The notes: a model not told the origin generated them from the letters alone. DNA of 64,000 bases from an uncultured Mucispirillum sp. (GCA_944323205.1 CALURO010000002.1:124001-188000), one strand, 5' to 3'. Positions 17,893-27,192 are shown, counted from the first letter of the stretch. A program made the numbers and translations.

Positions 17893-18687
17893 TTAATGTG
17901 ATTTAAAATAAAGAGTTGGTCTTTTTTTATTATCGGGGCATGCAGAGATACATTCTCCGCAGTTATTACATGCAGAAGAAAGACTGTCTGTTTTGGGATC
18001 TAATATCATAGGGCATACATGAATACATTTCTGGCATTTAGAGCAGTCACCAGAATATTCTACATACATTGAAAATTTTGACTGCATAAGGCTTAAGCAT
18101 GTGCCAGTAGGGCAGATATACCTGCACCATATTCTATATCCAAAGAAAAATTCTATAATAACAAGTACAGGGAGCAGTATAAATTCTGCAGTAATATAAG
18201 CATATTTTATTAAAAGTACAGCCTGTGAGCTCATTATAGATGGCGGCGATATAAGATACATTAATGGAATACCTAATATTCCCACAATAATAAGCCCTGT
18301 AATAAATATCCCAAGTCTTGATATATTAGCTTTTCTTTTTATTTCTGGGTTATATTTAGGTTTTAATGGTTTTAATTTTAATTTTTTCCTTAACTTTTCA
18401 AAACCATCAAGCATAAGATAGTAGGGACAGGCCCAGCTGCACCATACTCTGCCAAAAAATACTACGATTATTGCAGGAATTGCAATAGAAGCAAGCATAA
18501 TAGGGCGGACGCTGTGGGATATGAAAAGGGCTTGCAGCACAGCAACAGGGTCAGAAATAGAAAGCCCGCCAACATCAAGAGAAATATATGTGCCTTTAAT
18601 AAAATATATTTCAAGCAGATTAAGTATCGGCACAATAAATAGTGGTGCTAAAAAAATAAACTGAAATATTTTTCTAAGTTTTTGCAT
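17893..18687 (-). CDS. napH: NapH-type membrane iron-sulfur quinol dehydrogenase subunit
   Basis: A 264-residue inner-membrane protein with four helices and two C-terminal 4Fe-4S motifs (CSKCQKCIHVCP and CNNCGECISACP), plus the NapH/NosR-type GRVWCSWACPYY motif facing the cytoplasm. With NapG it passes electrons from quinol toward the nitrate reductase. I choose the ATG at 18687, one base after the napG stop. A TTG 12 bases upstream overlaps napG. With no NapC in the operon, NapG/NapH are the only visible quinol-oxidising route. Confidence 0.85.
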   Translation of the reverse strand: MQKLRKIFQFIFLAPLFIVPILNLLEIYFIKGTYISLDVGGLSISDPVAVLQALFISHSVRPIMLASIAIPAIIVVFFGRVWCSWACPYYLMLDGFEKLRKKLKLKPLKPKYNPEIKRKANISRLGIFITGLIIVGILGIPLMYLISPPSIMSSQAVLLIKYAYITAEFILLPVLVIIEFFFGYRIWCRYICPTGTCLSLMQSKFSMYVEYSGDCSKCQKCIHVCPMILDPKTDSLSSACNNCGECISACPDNKKRPTLYFKSH

Positions 18688-18688
18688 A

Positions 18689-19312
18689 TTATTTACCAAG
18701 CCTTTTTAAATAGTGGAAATATCCTGCTGTTTCTGCATCAGGCATACCTTTTGGTATAACGGCTATAGCTTTCACAGGTTTAATAGGGCATCGTTCAACA
18801 CATAAGCCGCAGCCTGTACATTTTTCTGTAATAGTAGGTATTATACCATCTTTTAAATAAATAGCTTCCTCTCTTAATGGGCATGAATTTAAGCATGAAT
18901 TACATAAGGCCATACTGCCTGTTGCTTCTATTTCGCCTGATTCTACTTTTGAATAAAGATAATTCATACATGTATCTTCATTAATTCTTGCAACACCTAT
19001 TGCAACCTGCTGCATTTCAACTGTTGAGCTGTCTATTGCTCCCGTTGGACAAACACTTGTGCATTTCATACATAGCTGACAGCCGGCAATATCTGCATAA
19101 ATATAAGGTGTGCCTATTTCGCCGTTTTTTGTAGCAGAAGAACGGCGTAATACTCTATATGGGCATGCTTCCACACATCTTGCACATCTAACACAAAGTT
19201 TCATAAACATTTCTTCATCGCAAGAGCCGGGTGGACGCATACGGTTTATTTGATATGAACTTTTAATTGGAAAATTATTTAGTGTATTTTTTATTTCTTC
19301 CCATATACTCAT
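18689..19312 (-). CDS. napG: NapG-type ferredoxin
   Basis: A 207-residue polyferredoxin with four cysteine groups: CVRCARCVEACP, CQLCMKCTSVCP, a CNSCLNSCP group, and CTGCGLCVERCP. It matches NapG, the iron-sulfur partner of NapH, but lacks the twin-arginine signal that NapG usually carries, so it may stay cytoplasmic or rely on another protein for export. Its ATG overlaps the napD stop codon (ATGA). The missing signal is worth checking against relatives. Confidence 0.8.
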   Translation of the reverse strand: MSIWEEIKNTLNNFPIKSSYQINRMRPPGSCDEEMFMKLCVRCARCVEACPYRVLRRSSATKNGEIGTPYIYADIAGCQLCMKCTSVCPTGAIDSSTVEMQQVAIGVARINEDTCMNYLYSKVESGEIEATGSMALCNSCLNSCPLREEAIYLKDGIIPTITEKCTGCGLCVERCPIKPVKAIAVIPKGMPDAETAGYFHYLKRLGK

Positions 19313-19620
19313 TGCAGCCTTTTCCTGCTAAATGGTTTATTTATATCAAAATCAGGAACTTCGCCACCAGCTAAAACATTTTCTACTTCCTCTCCAAAGT
19401 GAAAAGCAAAATGTGCTAAGTCAATAATAAAATCTTTTTCTCTAAAATCCTGCTCAATATCTTCTATATCTTTATTATTTTCAGCTTCAATAGTTATTAC
19501 CATTTTGCCATTTTCTATATCCTGCTGGTGAGTTTCTATATTTTTATATTTTTTTAATAGCTTTAAAACTTCATCATATTTTTTTTCATCAAAATATAAT
19601 ACACTTGCTGCAATAATCAT
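19309..19620 (-). CDS. napD: NapD-type maturation chaperone
   Basis: A 103-residue cytoplasmic protein with the small ferredoxin-like fold of NapD, which binds the twin-arginine signal of NapA and holds it until cofactor insertion. It opens IIAASVLYFDEKKYDEVLK and has the expected length plus an acidic C-terminal extension. Sequence identity in this family is low, so position carries much of the call: it lies between napA and napG, overlapping napG by four bases. Confidence 0.7.
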   Translation of the reverse strand: MIIAASVLYFDEKKYDEVLKLLKKYKNIETHQQDIENGKMVITIEAENNKDIEDIEQDFREKDFIIDLAHFAFHFGEEVENVLAGGEVPDFDINKPFSRKRLQ

Positions 19621-19644
19621 GTACCACCATAAGTTATAATATTA

Positions 19645-19676
19645 ACCCTGCTAAGTAAGGGGATACTCAGCAGGGT
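19645..19676 (-). promoter_or_regulatory. Intercistronic hairpin between napA and napD
   Basis: On the minus strand a 12-bp stem (19665-19676 with 19645-19656, one G-U pair) encloses the C-rich loop AUCCCCUU. No T-run follows, so it is more likely an mRNA-processing or stabilising element, or a partial attenuator, that sets napA above napDGH. Near-identical 13-base direct repeats (ATATTACAACTTA and ATATTATAACTTA) flank it. Confidence 0.55.
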
Positions 19677-19694
19677 AAGTTGTAATATGGGTTT

Positions 19695-22163
19695 TTAGCT
19701 GAATGTTGGGTTATCTAACTCTGCTTTTGTAACTATATATCTATCATCAACTTTTTCAGGTCCGCTTACTTTTGTTATTTTAACAGCAGATACTTTATAA
19801 TCTGGTTCACCAGAAGTAGCATCTACCACATCGCTGCATATAAAGTTTACCATACGGTTTCCTTTTTGGTCATGCATAGGCACAAAACATACACCTTCAA
19901 GAGTCATATTAACTACTTTTACAGGTAATATATTTACACCACGAACACTTTCTACTTTTACCATATCGCCTTGATTTAGTCCAAGTTTTTTTGCATCTTG
20001 AACATGTATTTCAATATATGAGTTAGGGTGAGCTGATGCAGTTTCTGGTATACGCATAGTCATAGTGCCTGTATGCCACTGTTCAATAACACGGCCTGTT
20101 GTCATTAAGAATGGATATTCTTTAGAGATTTTTTCACTAGCTTTTGGCTCAGCATCTCTCATAAATACATTAGCTTTACCATCTGGTCTGCCATAGAAAT
20201 ATATATCAGCATCAGCAGGTATTTTTAAGCCGTATTTTGCAGGGTTGTCAAAAATAGGGTCCATTCCTTTAACATATCTTTTATATGTGCCTGGGTGGTC
20301 TTCAGAAGGGCATGGCCATTGAACCCCAGTTGTAGATTCTCTAAGTCTTTTATATGTAGCACCTGCAAGAGTTTTTTCACTGTTTGCTGTGCAGCCTATA
20401 TAGTCATTCCAAGCCATTTCTGCCATTTTAACTATATCTTCTTCATTACTCCATGCAATATATTTTTCAAGCCCCATTCTTTTAGCTATCTGGCATGCAA
20501 TCCAAAGGTCTGGTTTTGCACCAGCTGGAGCTTCTACTGCTTTTTCTGTTAAGAAACTTCTTCTTTCAGAACAGCCATATACTCCACCTTTTTCATATAA
20601 AAATGCAGCAGGCAGCACAACTGAAGCAAGCTGAGCTGTTCTTGTTGGAAATATATCTATTACAACAGTAAATGCATTTTTTATATTAGGTATAAATTTA
20701 TTTAAATTTGGCAGTGTTTGTGCTGGGTTAGTTGTAGAAATAATAACAGCTTTTACTGGTTTATCTTTTTCATTTTCACCACCAAGACTTGAAAAAAGTT
20801 TTACAGCAGGAAATCCCGGTTTTGGATTAATTGATTTAGATGGGTTAATACTATATTCAGCAACTTTCCAGTATTTTTCTACATGTTTTCTCCATGGTTC
20901 AATTGTAATTGGCTTACAGCCCGGTAAAAGATGGGCAAGAGAGCCTGTTTCTCTAACACCGCCGCATGCATTAGGCTGACCTGTAAGTGAGAAAGAATCA
21001 GCTCCCGGTTTGCCAAAGTTACCAGTAATAACATGAAGATTATGGATAAGGTTGTTAGCCCATACACCATTTGAACGCTGGTTTAAGCCCATGCACCACA
21101 GTGACATTGTAGCACCGCTTTTTGCAAACCATTCTGCAGCCTGTTTAACAGATGCAGCTGGGCAGCCTGTAACTTTTTCTACATATTCTGGAGTGTATTT
21201 ATCTATAAATTTAATATATTCATCAAAAGTTGCAGCTTTTGAACCGTCACCAGATGTAAATCTTGCATGTTTTGAAATAAACTCTTTATCATGCCAGTTG
21301 TTTTTAATAATTTCTCTAGCCATACCGTTAAATATTGCTAAATCTGTTCCGGGAAGAGAAGGCATCCATAAATCAGCAATATTTGAAGTTTGAGTTTTCC
21401 TTGGTTCACATACGATTATTTTTACATCAGGATTTTCTTTTTTATATCTTGCAATTCTTCTAAAAAGAATAGGGTGAGCTTCAGAAGTATTAGAACCTGT
21501 TAAAAATATACATTTTGCATTTTCTATATCTTCATAAGCACCAGCAGGCTCATCTGAACCTAATGATGAAAGGTATCCTGCAACTGCAGAAGCCATACAT
21601 AACCTTGGGTTACCGTCCATCATATTAGAGCCAAAACCGCCTTTCCATATTTTATTAAAAGTATAGCTTTCTTCAGTTGTACATTGACCAGAGCCATAGT
21701 ATGCAACAGAGTCATAGCCATATTTTTTATGAAATTCTTTAAATTTTGTTTCTATTAAAGAGAGAGCTTCTTCCCATGAAGCAGGCTCTAATTTACCATT
21801 TTTTCTAATAAGAGGTGTAGTTAATCTATCTGGGTGATATGCAACTTTCCATATATTCATACCTTTAATACATAAAAAGCCTTTTGTATTTGTTTTAGAA
21901 TCAACATTACCTTTTATTGCAACCATTTTGCCATTTTTAACACCAACATATATGCTGCAGCCTGTTCCGCACATACGGCATACACCTTTTACCCATTTAT
22001 CTACTTCCTGAGTAGAAACTGCCTGAGCTGTTGTCTCTGAAGATGTTTGCCCGGCAGATGTCTGTGATGGTTCTTTTTTCTTACAACCTAATGTAAGGCC
22101 TGCTGCAGCTGCTGCACTTGCTGCAAGTGATGTTTTTATTAAATTTCTTCTTGAAATATCCAT
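19695..22163 (-). CDS. napA: Periplasmic nitrate reductase catalytic subunit
   Basis: An 822-residue molybdopterin enzyme that reduces nitrate to nitrite in the periplasm. It starts with a twin-arginine signal (SRRNLIKTS), has a 4Fe-4S site (Cys62, Cys65, Cys69, Cys98) and the molybdenum-ligating cysteine at 189 in PRLCMASA. The C-terminal part is the molydopterin-dinucleotide binding domain, including TTGRVIEQWHTGTMT. The LTLGC27 context hints at lipid attachment but is a weak lipobox. It is the second gene of a napM-like/A/D/G/H operon with no napB or napC, as in some sulfate reducers and relatives. Confidence 0.93.
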   Translation of the reverse strand: MDISRRNLIKTSLAASAAAAAGLTLGCKKKEPSQTSAGQTSSETTAQAVSTQEVDKWVKGVCRMCGTGCSIYVGVKNGKMVAIKGNVDSKTNTKGFLCIKGMNIWKVAYHPDRLTTPLIRKNGKLEPASWEEALSLIETKFKEFHKKYGYDSVAYYGSGQCTTEESYTFNKIWKGGFGSNMMDGNPRLCMASAVAGYLSSLGSDEPAGAYEDIENAKCIFLTGSNTSEAHPILFRRIARYKKENPDVKIIVCEPRKTQTSNIADLWMPSLPGTDLAIFNGMAREIIKNNWHDKEFISKHARFTSGDGSKAATFDEYIKFIDKYTPEYVEKVTGCPAASVKQAAEWFAKSGATMSLWCMGLNQRSNGVWANNLIHNLHVITGNFGKPGADSFSLTGQPNACGGVRETGSLAHLLPGCKPITIEPWRKHVEKYWKVAEYSINPSKSINPKPGFPAVKLFSSLGGENEKDKPVKAVIISTTNPAQTLPNLNKFIPNIKNAFTVVIDIFPTRTAQLASVVLPAAFLYEKGGVYGCSERRSFLTEKAVEAPAGAKPDLWIACQIAKRMGLEKYIAWSNEEDIVKMAEMAWNDYIGCTANSEKTLAGATYKRLRESTTGVQWPCPSEDHPGTYKRYVKGMDPIFDNPAKYGLKIPADADIYFYGRPDGKANVFMRDAEPKASEKISKEYPFLMTTGRVIEQWHTGTMTMRIPETASAHPNSYIEIHVQDAKKLGLNQGDMVKVESVRGVNILPVKVVNMTLEGVCFVPMHDQKGNRMVNFICSDVVDATSGEPDYKVSAVKITKVSGPEKVDDRYIVTKAELDNPTFS

Positions 22164-22177
22164 ATTAATAGCCCCCT

Positions 22178-22579
22178 TTATTTAGTATGAACAGGTTTTG
22201 CTTCTTTTGTTACAGTAAAACTGTGAACTTTGTGACATGCAGAGCAAATAAGACCATTATCTGCAATATCTGCTTTTCTGTTAATAACTGTTGTTTCTGT
22301 TGGGTGACATGATAAACATATATTAACATCAGAATCTGCTTTAAATGTAGATTCTTCTCCGTGACATGTGACACATTTTACACTGTTAAGTCCATGCATA
22401 GAATCTGCCCATTCTTGATAGGCTTGTGGGTCTGCTGGTATTTCTTCAGTGCTTCCGGGAGCATGGCATACTGCACAGTCTTTGCCTTCCATTGGTAATG
22501 GGTGTTCCACTTTTTGAGCATAAGATATAGAAAAAATAAGTGAAAATAAAAGCGTTAGAAATATGATAGATTGTTTCAT
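22178..22579 (-). CDS. napM: Tetrahaem cytochrome c, NapM-like
   Basis: A 133-residue exported cytochrome with four CXXCH sites: Cys35/38-His39, Cys69/72-His73, Cys88/91-His92 and Cys112/115-His116. A cleavable signal ends near SYAQ. I use the ATG at 22579, because the longer TTG start would contain its own GGAGG ribosome site. Directly upstream of napA, it is placed like NapM of Desulfovibrio-type operons and likely delivers electrons to NapA in place of NapB. The symbol rests on context and haem count. Confidence 0.7.
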   Translation of the reverse strand: MKQSIIFLTLLFSLIFSISYAQKVEHPLPMEGKDCAVCHAPGSTEEIPADPQAYQEWADSMHGLNSVKCVTCHGEESTFKADSDVNICLSCHPTETTVINRKADIADNGLICSACHKVHSFTVTKEAKPVHTK

Positions 22580-22667
22580 ACATTCCTCCAAATATTTTGC
22601 TTACATATTTAATATATCATATATTATGAAAATATGTTGTTAAGTTTGTCATTATGGAGAAAAATTA

Positions 22668-22687
22668 TGTAAAGATATATCTTTACA
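22668..22687. promoter_or_regulatory. Perfect 20-bp palindrome between nap and nitrite reductase genes
   Basis: TGTAAAGATATATCTTTACA reads the same on both strands. A TATATT at 22734-22739 upstream of the nitrite reductase gene and a TATATT on the minus strand at 22611-22616 are nearly equidistant from its centre, about 68 and 73 bases from the predicted starts. That fits a class I activator site serving both directions. A Crp/Fnr-family regulator is encoded 4.5 kb away and is the natural candidate. Confidence 0.55.
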
Positions 22688-22771
22688 ATTTTTACTTCAC
22701 TTTTGCAACACATTTACTTTATTACATGTATGCTATATTTATGAAAAATAATATCTTATGAGGAGGATGTT

Positions 22772-24631
22772 ATGAAAAAAACGCTAAAATATTCAAGCCT
22801 TGCTTTTATCACAGCTTTATTATTTGTAATAGTTTCTGCATGTACAAATAATAACAGCACGGCTGCTCAGCCTGCAGCAGATAAAGCATTTGTTAAAGCA
22901 GGCTATGACAGGGGTGCATTAGCTGCAACAAAAGCTGATTTTACTCTTGCAGCAGAAAAAGTAAAGTCGCAGACAGGAAAAACTGATAAAGAAACATGTT
23001 TTTCATGTCACGAAGGTGTAAGTGAGCTTCATACAAGAGGAGCCCATAAAGATTTAGACTGTACTAACTGCCACTATGACATTACAGCAGAACATACAGA
23101 ACAGCCTGCACCAGAAAACAGACCAAAAGTGAATATGAATTGGGAAGCATGTGGTCAATGCCACGATAACCAAATGCACTCATTCTTAGATGTTGGTAAA
23201 CACAGACCAGCTCGTTTTGAAAAATCAAACTTTAACGGCCGTTCTCCAAACCCAGCATGGGATAAATTAATGTCGCCTTATGGTTTTACAAAAGAACATG
23301 CTGCAACTCGTTCTCACTCATTAATGCTTATTGACCAATTTGTTGTTGATAGAGCATTCGGTGGTCAGTTCCAGCCAAAAGACGGGTGGAATTATATTTT
23401 TGAATCAGGTCCAGTTTGGGATGTATTATATGATGCAAAAGAAAAAGACCCTAATTTTAAAGACCTTCCACAAACTGCAAGGGCTGTTAACCCAGTTTGT
23501 ATGAACTGTAAAACTATGGACCATATGCTTGACTGGGCATATCTTGGCGAACCAAATCCAAAAGCTAAATGGTCTAGACTTTCTAATCCAGTTGAAATGG
23601 CTAAAAATATGAACCATGCTCTCAACTGTTTCTTCTGCCATGACCCACACTCTGCAGAACCACGCATTGTTAGAGATGCTTTAATTGAAGCAATGACAAG
23701 TGATGCTGATTATGCTAAAAATAATCTGTATCAATCTGACCCTAATAAAGTTAAAGCAGAAGTTCGTGTTATTACTACAAGAAGTATGTTTGCTGATGAA
23801 AATGAGCCAAAAATGATTAGAAAAATTGCTATTCTTCCAAAAGATGACCCAAGAAGACAAACTTTACAGTGTGCTCAGTGCCACGTAGAATATAACTGTG
23901 GAGCAGGAACTGATTTAGGCACAGGCAAACCGGTAACTATGGCAGACCCTAGAACTAACCATTTCCCACTTAAAAATGCACTTGCATTATATGACCACTA
24001 CTTTGTGAACTTAAAATTTGCTGACTTTAAAAATAAATTTTCTGGTGCAATGCTTTGGAAAGGTCAGCACCCGGAATTTGAAACATATTACAACTCTATC
24101 CACGATAAAGCAGGTGTATCATGTGTTCAATGTCATATGGAAGCAGTTGAAAAAGATGGCAAATTAGAATATACTTCGCACTTTGTTCAATCACCAAGAT
24201 ATATACTTGATGCTACATGCTTAACTTCTGACTGTCATGGCACAGGTGCAGAAAAACATGCTAACTGGCAGGGTAAAGATGCTGAATATGTAAAAGTTTC
24301 TACTAACTGGACACCAGAAGATGCAAAATATTCTATTGACTCTATTAAAACTTATACTACTGGTAAAATGAGAAAAGCTGAATTCTGGCTTGCTCAGTTA
24401 ATAGATACAATAGCATTAGCAGAACGCTTAGGTGTTGATAAAGCTACATTAGATGCAGCAAGAACTCAACATACAAAAGCTCATATCCTTTGGGAATACT
24501 GGACAGCTGAAAACTCTGACGGTTTCCATAACCCAGCACTTGCCAGGGAATCATTAACTCAATCAATTAATGAATCTATGAAAGGCTATGATATGCTTGA
24601 TGCAGCTATGAAAAAAATGGCAGCAAAATAA
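22772..24631 (+). CDS. Octahaem cytochrome c nitrite reductase, ammonia-forming
   Basis: A 619-residue lipoprotein (lipobox ending at Cys24) with eight haem sites: CXXCH ending at His80, His101, His131, His290, His371 and His455, one CXXCK (Cys243, Cys246, Lys247) and an unusual CX4CH (Cys483, Cys488, His489). Lysine at the fourth haem marks the catalytic site of NrfA and octahaem nitrite reductases, and three haems ahead of it is the octahaem layout. Tyr374, Gln432 and His433 fit the active site. Tyr374-x-Cys376 matches the crosslinked Tyr-x-Cys of the Thioalkalivibrio enzyme. It should reduce nitrite to ammonium. No NrfH is encoded nearby. GAGGAGG precedes the ATG. Confidence 0.85.
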   Translation: MKKTLKYSSLAFITALLFVIVSACTNNNSTAAQPAADKAFVKAGYDRGALAATKADFTLAAEKVKSQTGKTDKETCFSCHEGVSELHTRGAHKDLDCTNCHYDITAEHTEQPAPENRPKVNMNWEACGQCHDNQMHSFLDVGKHRPARFEKSNFNGRSPNPAWDKLMSPYGFTKEHAATRSHSLMLIDQFVVDRAFGGQFQPKDGWNYIFESGPVWDVLYDAKEKDPNFKDLPQTARAVNPVCMNCKTMDHMLDWAYLGEPNPKAKWSRLSNPVEMAKNMNHALNCFFCHDPHSAEPRIVRDALIEAMTSDADYAKNNLYQSDPNKVKAEVRVITTRSMFADENEPKMIRKIAILPKDDPRRQTLQCAQCHVEYNCGAGTDLGTGKPVTMADPRTNHFPLKNALALYDHYFVNLKFADFKNKFSGAMLWKGQHPEFETYYNSIHDKAGVSCVQCHMEAVEKDGKLEYTSHFVQSPRYILDATCLTSDCHGTGAEKHANWQGKDAEYVKVSTNWTPEDAKYSIDSIKTYTTGKMRKAEFWLAQLIDTIALAERLGVDKATLDAARTQHTKAHILWEYWTAENSDGFHNPALARESLTQSINESMKGYDMLDAAMKKMAAK

Positions 24632-24642
24632 TAAAATATAGT

Positions 24643-24678
24643 AAAACAGGGTAAATTCATTTTACCCTGTTTTTTTTG
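24643..24678 (+). terminator. Strong intrinsic terminator after the nitrite reductase
   Basis: AAAACAGGGTAAA at 24643-24655 pairs with TTTACCCTGTTTT at 24661-24673 and runs into a T-tract. The cytochrome assembly genes that follow must have their own promoter or read-through. Confidence 0.85.
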
Positions 24679-24772
24679 ACTGTGTAGAAAAATTGAATGC
24701 TTTATTATTTCTTGTTCATTTTATAAATAATTTATTATATATAAGTTACTTATAAAATATTCAAGGACAGCT

Positions 24773-26140
24773 ATGATGAGAAATTTTTATAGTTTATATA
24801 TTAAACCAGCTTTTAAAATTCTAGGTTCTATAAAATTTGCATTTTTTTTAATTATATGTCTTGTTATTTTATCTATAATTGGAAGTATAATTTCAGACAC
24901 TTCTATTGAGAAAATTAAGTATAATTTTATAATTTCTTTATTTTTTGACCCCTCAACTGATGGATTTAAAGAGTTTGCATCTGCGTTTGGACTTTTAAAT
25001 ATTTATACAAGCCCATTATTTATTACATTACTTTCTCTTTTTACAATTAACCTGCTTATATGCACTTTTAAGCTTTTTCCATTTGCAAAAAAAGGGTTTC
25101 CTTTTACAGATGAAAACAGTTTAAAAAATGAAATAGTTTTTAAAGATGATATTTCAGAAGTCACAGCTTTTTTTCATAAAGAAGGCTGGCATGTTACACG
25201 CAGCCCTGAAAATAATAATCTAGTAAAAGCAGAAAAGCATAAATCAGGCAGATATGGAGTAATAATTACTCACTTTGGTATTATATTTATTATGATAGGT
25301 GCTTTTGTTGGATATTATATGGGATTTTCAGGCTCTATGCTTGTTTTTGAAAACCAGATGTCAAACGAAGTGGAAAAAAAGAATGGTGAAAATGTAAAGT
25401 TAAATTTTTCTGTTAGATTAAATGATTTTAATATTGAATTTTATGAAGGCTCAAAAACTGCAAAAGCATTTACAAGTAATATAAGTATTATAGAAAATGG
25501 TAATGAAGTAAAAAATGTAGATATTAATGTAAACCACCCGTTAAAATATAAAGATGTAGTTTTTTATCAGGCAAGTTATGGTCAGTCGCCACATAATGAT
25601 ATGCTGATGAATGTATTTATATCAAAAGATAATAAATCAGAAACAGTAGATTTAAAATATAATAATGCTTATGATTTTGATGATTATAAAATAGTAGTAA
25701 GAGATTTTTATACAGATATTGCTTATAACAGCCAGACTGGAGAATATTATAATAAATCATATAACCTTGCAAACCCTGCTTTATATTTAGCAGTATATGA
25801 TAAAGAGGGTAAAGGGCTTATGGGCGGCTGGCTTCCCCTTTATTCTCAAGAGCCTGCTTATGTAGAGCCTCTTAAAATGTCTTTTCAGTTTAAGGAATTA
25901 AAAGATGTGGTATACAGCGGTTTTTCTGTAAAGTATAACCCTGGTATTTCTATTGTTTATTTAGGCGGCATACTTTTATGCTTTGGTGTAGTTTTTATAT
26001 ACCTTTTAAACTATACTGCCATTATTTTTACAGTATCCAACGGTGTATTAAAGTATAGAGTATTTACTCACAGAAAGTTTCCGCTTGTAAACCCTGCTGA
26101 TAAATTTTACAAACATTTTAATATAAGTAAGGAGAAATAG
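24773..26140 (+). CDS. Cytochrome c assembly protein, ResB/CcsB (Ccs1) type
   Basis: A 455-residue membrane protein of System II cytochrome c maturation. It has three N-terminal helices (about 17-40, 78-98 and 160-185), a large periplasmic domain and a last helix near residues 395-420, the usual ResB/Ccs1 layout. With the next gene it forms the haem export and ligation machine that attaches haem to CXXCH motifs outside the cytoplasm. It follows the octahaem gene and lies five bases before its partner. Two adjacent ATGs (24773 and 24776) are both possible starts. Confidence 0.85.
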   Translation: MMRNFYSLYIKPAFKILGSIKFAFFLIICLVILSIIGSIISDTSIEKIKYNFIISLFFDPSTDGFKEFASAFGLLNIYTSPLFITLLSLFTINLLICTFKLFPFAKKGFPFTDENSLKNEIVFKDDISEVTAFFHKEGWHVTRSPENNNLVKAEKHKSGRYGVIITHFGIIFIMIGAFVGYYMGFSGSMLVFENQMSNEVEKKNGENVKLNFSVRLNDFNIEFYEGSKTAKAFTSNISIIENGNEVKNVDINVNHPLKYKDVVFYQASYGQSPHNDMLMNVFISKDNKSETVDLKYNNAYDFDDYKIVVRDFYTDIAYNSQTGEYYNKSYNLANPALYLAVYDKEGKGLMGGWLPLYSQEPAYVEPLKMSFQFKELKDVVYSGFSVKYNPGISIVYLGGILLCFGVVFIYLLNYTAIIFTVSNGVLKYRVFTHRKFPLVNPADKFYKHFNISKEK

Positions 26141-26145
26141 TTTTT

Positions 26146-27192
26146 ATGGAACATGCAGCATCAACTCTTACAGTAATAACTGATAAAATGGTTGGCATAG
26201 CTGGTATATTATATATTTTAGCTATGGTGTTATATACATTTTACCTGATTTTTAAAAATAAAAATACTTCTCTTGCAGCAACAGCCGCAGGGGTAGTTGG
26301 CACAGCTATTCATCTTATTTCGTTTTTTATGAGATGGGTAGAGTTTTATGAATTTGCAGGGGGCGGTATATTAAGGGCTGTGCCTATTACAAACCTTTAT
26401 GAATCACTTATGTTTTTTGCTCTTTTACTTGCATTATTTTATGTTGTTATAGAGTTTAAAACAAAAAATAAATCTCTTGGTGCTTTTGCTTTTGCAATAA
26501 GCGGTGCAACAGTGCTTTTTATAAGTGCAGTAGGAGCATCTTCTAATTTAAACCCACTTGTGCCTGCACTGCAAAGCAACTGGCTTTTAGCTCATGTATC
26601 ATTAAGTTTTATAGCTTATGTATGCTTTGCAGTATCTGCTATTGCAGCTTTACTTTATTTAATAAAAGTATCACAAAAAAGAAAAAGCTACTATTATATT
26701 ATATGGACATTAGTTTTAGGGGTATCTTCTGCAACAATAATATATTTAATTTTAACAAAAGTTTTTGGCTCAAGCAGCTTTATTGATATATTATATATGC
26801 TTTTAATGATAATATGCAGCATTCTTTTTTATATATATGGGCTTTCTATTAAAAATTTATTTAAAAATATAGATTTTGATTTAGATATGCTTGAAAAAAT
26901 AATATATAAGTTTATAACAGCAGGTTTTGCAATTTTTACAATAGGCGGTTTAGTTTTCGGAGCAGTATGGGCTGAAACTTCCTGGGGCAGATACTGGAGC
27001 TGGGACCCAAAAGAAACATGGGCATTTATTACATGGGTAATTTACGGCATATATCTTCATGGCAGGTATTCTGGCAGGTGGTCAAAAGAAATGGCTGCAT
27101 CTATTGCATTAATAGGCTTTTTAGTAACTATTTTTACATATTTAGGTGTTAATCTTTTATTCCCTGGACTGCACAGTTACGGAAGTCTTTAA
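26146..27192 (+). CDS. ccsA: Cytochrome c assembly protein, ResC/CcsA type
   Basis: A 348-residue protein with about eight membrane helices and the tryptophan-rich haem-handling WWD motif, WGRYWSWDPKETWAF, at about residues 280-294. It partners the preceding ResB-type protein. Conserved histidines flank the motif, including the LHGRYSGRW region. The start is ATG 26146, after GGAG. Its last four bases overlap the end of the converging Crp/Fnr gene. No terminator separates them. Confidence 0.88.
   Translation: MEHAASTLTVITDKMVGIAGILYILAMVLYTFYLIFKNKNTSLAATAAGVVGTAIHLISFFMRWVEFYEFAGGGILRAVPITNLYESLMFFALLLALFYVVIEFKTKNKSLGAFAFAISGATVLFISAVGASSNLNPLVPALQSNWLLAHVSLSFIAYVCFAVSAIAALLYLIKVSQKRKSYYYIIWTLVLGVSSATIIYLILTKVFGSSSFIDILYMLLMIICSILFYIYGLSIKNLFKNIDFDLDMLEKIIYKFITAGFAIFTIGGLVFGAVWAETSWGRYWSWDPKETWAFITWVIYGIYLHGRYSGRWSKEMAASIALIGFLVTIFTYLGVNLLFPGLHSYGSL

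Noticed and set aside
22592-22771. Classical FNR box TTGAT-N4-ATCAA between nap and nitrite reductase
   Set aside because: No such match was found. The palindrome present has a different sequence.
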